From Asinibacterium sp. OR53 (GTDB lineage Bacteria; Bacteroidota; Bacteroidia; Chitinophagales; Chitinophagaceae), in the NCBI RefSeq assembly GCF_000515315.1, contig NZ_KI911562.1, positions 2,254,501 to 2,318,500 on the forward strand: DNA of 64,000 nt. The letters are read 5' to 3'. A program made the position numbers and the translations under genes. Below are positions 37,459-44,727 of this stretch, piece by piece. Position 1 is the first letter of the stretch, and every line of letters starts with the position of its first letter. Below the pieces are notes generated by a model. The model worked only from the letters and a program-made list of their open reading frames with translations. It was not told the DNA's origin and searched no databases.

Positions 37459-38502
37459 TTATAATGAATTGAGGTATTGAAGTATCTCGGTGAGGTTCTT
37501 CTGTACCGGTGGATCAATCACGTAATGTGTTACTGTGCCTACATCGTTGATGTTTTTGGTGCCCAGGTAAAGATCCGTTCCAATGCGTGATATAGATACC
37601 AGTGTAATCTTGCTTCCGATGGGTATACGCCATGTCGCGAAGGACCTCGAATCAAAATCATCTTTCAGTCTCACTACTGTTTTCTGGTTGGCGAATACAG
37701 CGAATACAACGGTATTTCTATTGGTGAAGTTGGGTGGCAGCACAGCAGTGATCTTGGTGCTCGGAAGTGTACTATCTGTGTACCTGCACGCACTGATCCA
37801 TCGCAGGTTCTTGGAAACCAATTCGTATCCTGTTACAATGGAAGTGTTGGTGCTGTTGGGTTTCGACCAGGTCTTGATCCAGGTAGTATCGAGATCGCGC
37901 AACCAGGTATGCATGGTATCAATATTACCCAGTGTAAGATAAGGGATGGTTTCAGCAGCATAGAATACCTGCATGTTGGGTTTGGGATCCTGTGTATCAC
38001 TGAAGCGTATGGTGATGGTAGCGCCGGGTAAGAGTTTTAATTCATGACCATTTTGCGTTACGCGGATAAAGATACCGCCGCCTGTCTCCAGCAGGTAACC
38101 ATTGCTGACAGTAGGTTTGAAGAATTTGATGAAATCGCCTTTGGTTTTCAGACGGAAGAATTCAATCCGTACGGGACCAGAACATACATTGCTTCCACCT
38201 CCTCCGCCACTGCCACCGCTTCCACCACCGGCATAAGTAAAGGAACTGCCGGGAATTACAATGGAGAGGCTGTCGCCGTAACTCAGTGTATCTGTTTTAG
38301 AACAGTCGAAAGAATCAACTGTGAGATTGGGGAACATCAGCTGAGCCAACTCGTTGAGCGTAGCACTGCCGGTTGCATTTTTCATCCAGGCTGTATCGTT
38401 CAGCGGATGATTGGGATAAAGGATTAGATTGCTTGACAATTCTTTTTTACAAGCTGTAAAGAACAGGAGCGCAATACATCCGATGGTTATAGTCTTTTTC
38501 AT
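37459..38502 (-). CDS. Lipoprotein of unknown function with Gly/Ser linker
   Basis: Protein of 347 residues. The lipobox FFTAC puts the lipid anchor at C18, followed by KKE. After about 70 residues (two Cys at 67 and 107 flank the region) comes a low-complexity linker of Gly and Ser at 91-104. The C-terminal 240 residues are beta-rich with no recognised family. It lies 54 bases after the beta-barrel gene and likely shares the sigma-factor transcript, so it could be the third component of that envelope system, but this is inference. Confidence 0.55.
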   Translation of the reverse strand: MKKTITIGCIALLFFTACKKELSSNLILYPNHPLNDTAWMKNATGSATLNELAQLMFPNLTVDSFDCSKTDTLSYGDSLSIVIPGSSFTYAGGGSGGSGGGGGSNVCSGPVRIEFFRLKTKGDFIKFFKPTVSNGYLLETGGGIFIRVTQNGHELKLLPGATITIRFSDTQDPKPNMQVFYAAETIPYLTLGNIDTMHTWLRDLDTTWIKTWSKPNSTNTSIVTGYELVSKNLRWISACRYTDSTLPSTKITAVLPPNFTNRNTVVFAVFANQKTVVRLKDDFDSRSFATWRIPIGSKITLVSISRIGTDLYLGTKNINDVGTVTHYVIDPPVQKNLTEILQYLNSL

Positions 38503-38555
38503 AGTTAATGTTATTACTACATCCTAGATACAGGTAGTGTTTCGCGCGTTGCCTG

Positions 38556-40019
38556 CTATCTTCTATTTAAATTATATCTTAATCCGATGGCCAATCCGCC
38601 AACGTGAAATTTCTGATTATAGGCGGCCTGATCGGTGGTGATGTTCGACAAATTATACCTGAAATAAGGTTCGAAAAATAACTGGCTGTTTTCACCCAAT
38701 CGTTTCATGAAACTGATGCTGGTGTACAATCCCATGCCGATATTACTTTTATATATAGCTGTGCTTGCTTTGTCGATAGGAACGGTGGCGAGTGATTTAT
38801 CGAGCACCACACCCTGGTACCAGGAAGAGAGATTGAATATCACGCCTGCATTTATACCCACCCTGAAATCATCTTCATCCCTGCCAAACTGGTAACCAAT
38901 TGTTACTGGTACATCGATGGTACGGAAATGATTGGTTACAGTATTATTGCGGTAACCGATCTGGCGCAACACGCTGGTATCGTTGACTATTACGGTATCG
39001 CCCGGCCCCCTAATGATTTGACGTTGTGTAACTACTGTGGTTGTTTTGATTTCGTTTTCACTACGGTAAGCGAATTGTTGATTGATCTGTCCGTATTGCA
39101 AACCTGCTTTCAACACAAAGTTATCGCTGAATGGTTTCACCAACCGCACACCTACACTGAAGCCGGGTTGTGAACTTTCGCTGCTGTCTTTACGCTGCAT
39201 GTATTGCGGGGTAGCCGATACATTCTGCTCGGATTTAAACGCGAGGTCGGGTGAAGCATAGTATTCAACATACCAATCAGGATTCACATATCTTCCGCCA
39301 TTCGCAGTAGGACAAATCAGCAAATTGGGAACGCGCCTGGTATGAGCGGCTGCATTCATCAATTCAAGATTTTTCAATTCTTTCATATCATACAACAAAC
39401 TGTTCCTGTCTGAAGAAAGAGGAGCGGCTGCCAGCAGGTTGAAACGGCTGTCTGCTGATGCTGACTGGATGGGAGCTGCTTGTTCTTGTGATGCAGGATG
39501 ACTATTATAATTGATATCAGCAGCCTGTGCATTTTTGTAAGTAGTACTGCCGGGTGTTATCTGTGCAGATAATGCAAGTTCATTATTGTTGTTCGATTCG
39601 TTGTTGGGTGTATGATTATTATTAAGAAGTGTATTATTTTGAACGATAGCGTTTGGATTTTGCGTGGAATTATTATTAGAAGCTGATTCATTGCCAGCAA
39701 CGGTTTGCTCCTGTGCGTGTTGCTTATCTTGTGTTGTGATTGCAGATGGCTGCTGTGATACCAGTTGTTGGTTCGGTATACCTGAATGATCTGTGCCAGC
39801 TGTATTATTATTGAAATACAGGTATCCTCCAACAGCGAAAGCCCCCAGGAGGGCCAGCGCAATCATGTACCTGCCAAGGGTGTTGATCCGGGGCAGGACG
39901 AAACCTTTACGGTCGTCTTTTTCATCGGGCTTGATCTTTTCCCAAAGACCCGGCGGCACAGGAGCAGAATGGTCTTTGAGCTTTGCCCTGATGAATTGAT
40001 CAAATTGGTTATCGCTCAT
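38556..40019 (-). CDS. Inner-membrane-anchored protein with C-terminal outer-membrane beta-barrel domain (candidate anti-sigma)
   Basis: Protein of 487 residues. Residues 1-48 are a charged cytoplasmic-type segment with VPPGLWEKIK, found in proteins paired with ECF sigma factors in Chitinophagaceae. Residues 50-69 are one membrane helix, 70 to about 195 a low-complexity Asn/Gln/Ser/Thr-rich stretch, and about 265-487 amphipathic strands of an outer-membrane barrel ending GLRYNLNRR. It begins one base after the sigma-factor stop. A tether from sigma factor to outer membrane is suggested by the layout. The barrel part alone would be called an OmpW- or PorT-like domain. Confidence 0.7.
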   Translation of the reverse strand: MSDNQFDQFIRAKLKDHSAPVPPGLWEKIKPDEKDDRKGFVLPRINTLGRYMIALALLGAFAVGGYLYFNNNTAGTDHSGIPNQQLVSQQPSAITTQDKQHAQEQTVAGNESASNNNSTQNPNAIVQNNTLLNNNHTPNNESNNNNELALSAQITPGSTTYKNAQAADINYNSHPASQEQAAPIQSASADSRFNLLAAAPLSSDRNSLLYDMKELKNLELMNAAAHTRRVPNLLICPTANGGRYVNPDWYVEYYASPDLAFKSEQNVSATPQYMQRKDSSESSQPGFSVGVRLVKPFSDNFVLKAGLQYGQINQQFAYRSENEIKTTTVVTQRQIIRGPGDTVIVNDTSVLRQIGYRNNTVTNHFRTIDVPVTIGYQFGRDEDDFRVGINAGVIFNLSSWYQGVVLDKSLATVPIDKASTAIYKSNIGMGLYTSISFMKRLGENSQLFFEPYFRYNLSNITTDQAAYNQKFHVGGLAIGLRYNLNRR

Positions 40020-40020
40020 G

Positions 40021-40557
40021 TTATACAGCAATTTTTTGTAGTTGTAATATTTGTTGTTGCAGCATCTTCCGGGCCTTTACCAATTGGCTGCGGCTGGTGC
40101 CGGGTTGTATGTTCAGCATTTCTGCTATTTCTTCATGACTGTATCCTTCCACCACATTCAGGTTAAAAACCATCCGGTAACCTTCTGGCAACTGACCAAT
40201 CAATTTTAAAAGATCTTCTTCACCCAAATGGCTATAGGTGCTGGGATCCATCTTGGGTGCATCGTTGCTGTGGTCATCGATCTCTTTGAAACGGATCTTC
40301 TTTTTTTCCAAATGCCTGATAGCCGTATTCACCACAATACGCCTGATCCAGCCCTCAAATGAACCTTCCGATTTGAACTGTTCGATGTATTTGAATACTT
40401 TGATGAAAGCGTCCTGCAGCATGTCTTCGGCTTCCATGGTATCGTTGGCATAACGCAGGCATACGCTCATCATCTTACCGGCATACCTTTCAAACAGTAT
40501 ATGCTGGCAACCGGTATGTTGCTTGATACATCCCTTGATAAGTTCAGATTCTGTCAC
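40021..40557 (-). CDS. ECF-type RNA polymerase sigma factor
   Basis: Protein of 178 residues. Region 2 (DTMEAEDMLQDAFIKVFKYI, then FEGWIRRIVVNTAIRHL) binds the -10/-7 element and core polymerase. Region 4 (LPEGYRMVFNLNVVEGYSHEEIAEML, then SRSQLVKAR) carries the helix-turn-helix. The start is GTG at 40557; no ATG lies upstream in frame near enough. It is directly followed by the membrane/barrel gene, which probably controls it. A TATCTTTA box lies about 30 bases upstream. Confidence 0.9.
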   Translation of the reverse strand: MTESELIKGCIKQHTGCQHILFERYAGKMMSVCLRYANDTMEAEDMLQDAFIKVFKYIEQFKSEGSFEGWIRRIVVNTAIRHLEKKKIRFKEIDDHSNDAPKMDPSTYSHLGEEDLLKLIGQLPEGYRMVFNLNVVEGYSHEEIAEMLNIQPGTSRSQLVKARKMLQQQILQLQKIAV

Positions 40558-40587
40558 CTGCAGGTTGGTTTAGGATTGACTTCTTGC

Positions 40588-40595
40588 TAAAGATA
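40588..40595 (-). promoter_or_regulatory. Possible -7 box for the sigma-factor operon
   Basis: TATCTTTA (seven of eight matches to TAnnTTTG) on the minus strand, about 30 bases before the GTG start. The rest of the 148-bp spacer is AT-rich without other clear signals. Confidence 0.4.
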
Positions 40596-40705
40596 CCCGT
40601 TGAGGAGGGTTCGTTGCCTGCGAGAAATTAAAAAAAATAAAAAGTTAAAACACGGAATTTTAAAAAAATGTTGATTTCCATCGCTTTACATAGCGGATGA
40701 TTATT

Positions 40706-41815
40706 TTATGCTAGTAAAAACTGATCATGTATATAGTCAACCACGCTCGCCAGGCTATTGGTTTCCTGGTAAACGGCCAGCTGCCTGTCGGCCCCGGTAC
40801 CCTGTTCAAATATGGTGTGGATATGATTGATGGCATGCCGGGAACCCAGGTCATCCACCACATCATCTACAAAATCCATGAGTTCGTAAATGAGGGCGCG
40901 GGTATTTACTTCGGTCTCCTTGCCAAAATCGATCAGGGCGCCATCAATGCCATAGCGACTGGCCCTCCATTTATTTTCATTGATCACCGAACGCTGGTAC
41001 ATCATGAAATTGAGGTTCTGGCTGCGCAGCTTGTATATTTTGGCGCAAATGGCCTGGAACAGGGCGGCAATGGAAATGGTCTCATTTACGGTCAGCGGCA
41101 CATCGCAGATACGGAATTCCACAGTATTGAAGAATGGATGCACGCGCAGGTCCCACCAGATCTTTTTGGCATTGTCGATGCAATTGGTCTTGATGAGCAG
41201 GTTCACATAATTCTCGTAAGCTTCAATGCTTTCAAAAAAATCAGGTATGCCCGTACGCGGAAACTTATCGAATACCTTGGTGCGGAAAGATTTATAACCG
41301 GTAAGCCTGCCTTCCCAGAAAGGCGAGTTGGTACTGAGTGCGTACACATGCGGCAAAAAATACCGGGCGGTATTGGCAATATGCATGGCCATCCGGCGGT
41401 CTTCCATGCCTACATGCACATGCAATCCGAAAATGAGGTTACTGCGGGCTGCTTCCTGCAGCTCATTCACGATCTCGTTGTAACGGGCGTGGTCGGTGAT
41501 GAGCTGGTGTTCCCAGTGACTGAAAGGATGTGTGCCCGAAGCGCCCACCCATAAACCGAGATCACCTGCAATCTGTGCAATCGTTCCCCGGAGGGTGGCC
41601 ACGTCTTTGAAAGCTTCGTCGATATTGCGGCAGATATCGGTACCCACTTCCACTACAGCCTGGTGCATTTCGGCCTTCACTTTGTCTTTGATGATTTTCT
41701 GACCCTCCAGCACGATCTTTTGTTCATGGCTTTTCAGCTCACGTGTATGCGGATCGAGCACCATGTATTCTTCTTCCACGCCCAGTGTAAAGTGCGAGTA
41801 ATTCATATCTCCCAT
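40706..41815 (-). CDS. GCS2 (YbdK-type) carboxylate-amine ligase
   Basis: Protein of 369 residues of the glutamate-cysteine ligase family 2. The N-terminal LGVEEEYMVLD and the GLHVHVG segment carry the metal and substrate residues. The middle has FRICDVPLT and the C-terminal half HAINHI. YbdK of E. coli has weak glutamate-cysteine ligase activity; here the true amine is unknown. It starts 3 bases after the ATP-grasp gene, so the two enzymes are co-produced and may work in sequence on a small peptide-like metabolite. Confidence 0.85.
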   Translation of the reverse strand: MGDMNYSHFTLGVEEEYMVLDPHTRELKSHEQKIVLEGQKIIKDKVKAEMHQAVVEVGTDICRNIDEAFKDVATLRGTIAQIAGDLGLWVGASGTHPFSHWEHQLITDHARYNEIVNELQEAARSNLIFGLHVHVGMEDRRMAMHIANTARYFLPHVYALSTNSPFWEGRLTGYKSFRTKVFDKFPRTGIPDFFESIEAYENYVNLLIKTNCIDNAKKIWWDLRVHPFFNTVEFRICDVPLTVNETISIAALFQAICAKIYKLRSQNLNFMMYQRSVINENKWRASRYGIDGALIDFGKETEVNTRALIYELMDFVDDVVDDLGSRHAINHIHTIFEQGTGADRQLAVYQETNSLASVVDYIHDQFLLA

Positions 41816-41818
41816 CGT

Positions 41819-42772
41819 CTAAATCAGTTTTTGTTTGGCGCTGCTTCTTTTTACATATTCTCCCCAGGTAAGGTTATCGATGCCGGGTGTTACAGACAGC
41901 GCTTTTTCTATGGCATAATTGGCTGCGGTTTCCACCACCCATTCAAAATTATCTGCTCCTACGCTTTTCAGATCGGCATCGGGAGCGGGGTTGCAGAAGT
42001 CAATGGCATAAGGAACGCCATCACGCAGCGCCAGTTCCACCGTGTTGAAATCATAACCCAGGTATTGGTTGATGCGCAATACGATCGATTCCATTTCTTT
42101 CAGCTTTTCTGCCGAAGGAGCAAAATCGGCCACATAACGCAGGTGGTGCGGGTTACGGGGTTCGTATGGCATGATGCGTACGTATTTACCGCCTATGCAA
42201 TAGCAGCGATAATATTCTTCGAAAATAATTTCTTCCTGTAACAACATCACGAGCTGACCGGTCTCGCTATGTTTTTCAAAAAAATCATCCATGCTGGTGA
42301 GCTTGTAAACATTCTTCCAGCCACCGCCGGCAAAGGGTTTCATATAAGCGGGGAAACCTACATAATGGAAAATGCTTTCCCAGTCGAGCGGGTAAGCCAG
42401 GTTGCTGAACGATTGATCAGAAGTATCGGCCGGCAACTCGCGAGAAGGTAGGATAACCGTTTTGGGAACCGGCACATTGATCTGTGTGGCTAAACAATTA
42501 TTGAAAAATTTTTCATCGGCACTCCACCAGAAGGGATTGTTGATAACGGCTGTTCCACAGAGCGCTGCATTTTTGAGGAAGGCCCGGTAAAAAGGCACGT
42601 CCTGGCTGATGCGGTCCACGATCACTGCGTAATCGGTTGCCACACCCTGCATCACTTTGTCTATCCGAACAGGTTCTGCGCTGATGCCTTCCACGTGCTT
42701 GGCGTTGATGCGCTCAACAAAAGCCATGGGAAAGCTTCTTTCCTGTCCGAATAGAATGCCGATCTTTTTCAT
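41819..42772 (-). CDS. ATP-grasp ligase
   Basis: Protein of 317 residues with the RimK/ATP-grasp layout: an N-terminal pre-ATP domain (KKIGILFGQERSFP), the lysine and glycine-rich loop MKPFAGGGWKNVY near 140-152, the LQEEI adenine-side segment, and metal ligands in NTVELALRDG and YAIDFCNPAPD. It should couple ATP cleavage to formation of an amide or peptide bond through an acyl phosphate. The substrate is unknown. It is transcribed together with the GCS2 gene and divergent from dinD. Confidence 0.78.
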   Translation of the reverse strand: MKKIGILFGQERSFPMAFVERINAKHVEGISAEPVRIDKVMQGVATDYAVIVDRISQDVPFYRAFLKNAALCGTAVINNPFWWSADEKFFNNCLATQINVPVPKTVILPSRELPADTSDQSFSNLAYPLDWESIFHYVGFPAYMKPFAGGGWKNVYKLTSMDDFFEKHSETGQLVMLLQEEIIFEEYYRCYCIGGKYVRIMPYEPRNPHHLRYVADFAPSAEKLKEMESIVLRINQYLGYDFNTVELALRDGVPYAIDFCNPAPDADLKSVGADNFEWVVETAANYAIEKALSVTPGIDNLTWGEYVKRSSAKQKLI

Positions 42773-42852
42773 GTTGGAGATTTTGAGGTTGGATTTGCTT
42801 TCAAGGTAGGTTTTTTTTGGATTGTTCGATCATTAGCCAGCTTATTTCAAAA

Positions 42853-42902
42853 AGGCTTATCAGACCATTTTCCCGGCGTCGGGAAAATGGTCTGATAAGC
42901 CT
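42853..42902. repeat. Perfect palindrome with 23-bp arms upstream of dinD
   Basis: Arms at 42853-42875 and 42880-42902 are exact reverse complements with a 4-base loop GCGT. It lies in the divergent spacer between the ATP-grasp gene and dinD, where a terminator is not expected, and it lacks a T-run. Its central 30 bases are 26/30 identical to a palindrome inside the dinD coding sequence (43194-43223). Confidence 0.9.
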
Positions 42903-42974
42903 CGGCATACAATATACTTGCTTTGAAAAATCAGGTATTTCCCGTAAATCTGTTCGTGACTTCCTGGATATATT

Positions 42975-42982
42975 TAGATTTG
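42975..42982 (+). promoter_or_regulatory. -7 promoter box of dinD
   Basis: TAGATTTG fits TAnnTTTG and lies 25 bases before the dinD ATG. No LexA-type box is evident between it and the palindrome. Confidence 0.5.
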
Positions 42983-43007
42983 AAAGTTCAACCTGTAAAA
43001 ATAACGG

Positions 43008-43853
43008 ATGAAACAGGAGATTATATCGCAATTGCATAACGAGTTTGAATCCGCTGCGAACACAACCGAAGACGTAGAGTTTTGGTTTGCGAGGGATATT
43101 CAACGATTATTAGGATATTCAAAATGGGACAATTTCATCAAAGTAGTTGATAAAGCAAAAGTGGCTTGTTCTACAGCCAAACATCAATTGCCTGACCATT
43201 TTCTTGACGTCAGGAAAATGGTCGACCTCGGTTCGGGAGCCCAAAGAGAAATAGAGGATATCATGCTCACGCGATATGCCTGTTATCTCATTGCTCAGAA
43301 TGGCGATCCACGCAAAGATGAGATTGCATTTGCGATGAATTATTTTGCAGTACAAACAAGAAAACAGGAACTGCTTGAACAACGTTTGAAAGAATGGGAA
43401 CGATTACAGGCAAGAGAAAAGTTAACTATTTCAGAAAAGGAGTTGTCTAAGTTGATATTTCAAAAAGGAATTGATAGAACAGGTTTTGCAAAAATTAAAA
43501 GCAAAGGAGATCAGGCTTTATTTGGTGGTAAAACCACACTCGATATGAAAACGGCGTTAGGTGTTCCTGATAATAGGCCATTGGCAGATTTCTTACCAAC
43601 CATCACTATTAAGGCCAAAGACTTTGCCAATGAACTGACAAACGTAAATATCCGGAAAAATGACCTGTCAATGGAGCCCGTTATTACACAAGAGCATGTA
43701 AAAAACAATAAAGATGTGAGGGGTTTGTTGCTAAAAAGCGGAATAAAGCCTGAAAAATTGCCAATAGAAAAAGACATCAAGGAAATCAAAAAGAAAGTAA
43801 AATCTGAAGATAAAAAAATGCTGAAAGAAACTAAAACATTAAAGAAGAAATAG
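43008..43853 (+). CDS. dinD: DNA damage-inducible protein D-like
   Basis: Protein of 281 residues. The N-terminal half is a BRO-N/antirepressor-like domain (FWFARDIQRLLGYSKWDNF, then VDLGSGAQREIEDIMLTRYACYLI) shared with DinD. The middle (RKQELLEQRLKEWERLQAREKL) is a coiled helix and the tail is Lys-rich. E. coli DinD is an SOS-induced protein that inhibits RecA filaments. No LexA site is recognised here, so the mode of control is open. It is notably AT-rich against its neighbours, and a palindrome matching the upstream one lies in codons 63-72. Probably acquired by transfer. Confidence 0.85.
   Translation: MKQEIISQLHNEFESAANTTEDVEFWFARDIQRLLGYSKWDNFIKVVDKAKVACSTAKHQLPDHFLDVRKMVDLGSGAQREIEDIMLTRYACYLIAQNGDPRKDEIAFAMNYFAVQTRKQELLEQRLKEWERLQAREKLTISEKELSKLIFQKGIDRTGFAKIKSKGDQALFGGKTTLDMKTALGVPDNRPLADFLPTITIKAKDFANELTNVNIRKNDLSMEPVITQEHVKNNKDVRGLLLKSGIKPEKLPIEKDIKEIKKKVKSEDKKMLKETKTLKKK
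43194..43223. repeat. Palindrome inside dinD related to the upstream one
   Basis: GACCATTTTC and GAAAATGGTC arms flank TTGACGTCAG, itself centred on the palindrome TGACGTCA. It encodes D-H-F-L-D-V-R-K-M-V, a segment I recall as conserved in DinD. Compared with the upstream palindrome, the four differences keep or restore base pairing. Confidence 0.8.
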
Positions 43854-43857
43854 CTAT

Positions 43858-44679
43858 ATGCAAGCAACGAATATTGAATCTAGTCCTTTACAACTTGTAT
43901 CAACTGAGCAGAAAATCCTGTATTCTGACTATCTGGAACGAGAGGTACAAATAGATGTGTACATTCCTGGTAAGATAGAATCTGCCGAACAATTAAGCCT
44001 GTTGTTGATCAATGATGGGCAAGACCTTCATAAAATAGCCTTTGATGAGTTACTAGATAAAATGATCACAGGTAATGAGATATCTCCGTTGGTATGTGTA
44101 GGTATCTGTTGTGGACCGGAAAGAAAAATGGAATATGGAACAGCGTATGCAGCTGACTATCAGGGAAGAGGTGCACGTGCAGGGCTTTATACCAAATTTA
44201 TTTTTGAAGAATTATTACCGTATATACGCAAAACATACCAGGCCCCTTCATTCAGGGATAAATCCTTTGCCGGGTTTTCACTGGGGGCGCTCAGCGCGCT
44301 CGATATCGTGTGGAACCATGCCAGCGAGTTCAGCAGGGTAGGCGTGTTCAGCGGCTCATTGTGGTGGCGGCGTAAAGGGTATGAAGAAGGATATGATGAT
44401 GAAAAAGACCGCCTCATGCACCTGCAGGTACGCAAAGGTGATTTTTATCCATGGTTGCAGTTCTTTATTGAATGTGGTACGGACGATGAAACGGAAGACC
44501 GTAACAAGAACGGTGTGATAGATTCCATCGATGATGCACTCGATCTCATTGTTGAATTAAAAGCCAAAGGATATACCGATCAGCACATTCACTATATGGA
44601 ACTCAAAGAAGGTACACATGACGTGGAAAGTTGGGCAAAAGCCTGGCCTGAGTTCCTCAAATGGGGATGGGCTAAATAA
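43858..44679 (+). CDS. Alpha/beta hydrolase, enterochelin esterase-like (esterase D family)
   Basis: Protein of 273 residues of the PF00756 type: LLINDGQDL near 42-50, nucleophile Ser in FAGFSLGALSAL, and a C-terminal catalytic His in KEGTHDVESW. No signal peptide. It hydrolyses esters of unknown kind. It starts 4 bases after dinD. The first 120 codons are AT-rich like dinD while the second half has the normal composition of the window, an unusual internal switch. It is followed by a terminator shared with the convergent TonB receptor gene. Confidence 0.82.
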   Translation: MQATNIESSPLQLVSTEQKILYSDYLEREVQIDVYIPGKIESAEQLSLLLINDGQDLHKIAFDELLDKMITGNEISPLVCVGICCGPERKMEYGTAYAADYQGRGARAGLYTKFIFEELLPYIRKTYQAPSFRDKSFAGFSLGALSALDIVWNHASEFSRVGVFSGSLWWRRKGYEEGYDDEKDRLMHLQVRKGDFYPWLQFFIECGTDDETEDRNKNGVIDSIDDALDLIVELKAKGYTDQHIHYMELKEGTHDVESWAKAWPEFLKWGWAK

Positions 44680-44681
44680 AA

Positions 44682-44713
44682 AAGCCTCCTGATTAATCAG
44701 GAAGCTTTTTTTA
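44682..44713. terminator. Bidirectional terminator between the esterase and TonB receptor genes
   Basis: AAGC-x-TCCTGATT / AATCAGGA-AGCTT stem with A-rich sequence on the left and seven T on the right, so it can work on both strands. It lies exactly between two convergent stop codons. Confidence 0.85.
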
Positions 44714-44727
44714 TACTACAGATAATA

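Noticed and set aside
40727-41554. 275-codon plus-strand open frame opposite the GCS2 ligase gene
   Set aside because: It is antisense to a conserved enzyme and has no recognisable start region or family.
42853-42902. Terminator reading of the dinD palindrome
   Set aside because: It lies between divergent genes, so no transcript ends there, and no T-run follows on either strand.
42801-43103. Minus-strand 100-codon frame through the dinD palindrome
   Set aside because: The palindrome reads similarly on both strands and creates frames by itself; the remainder is antisense to the dinD start.
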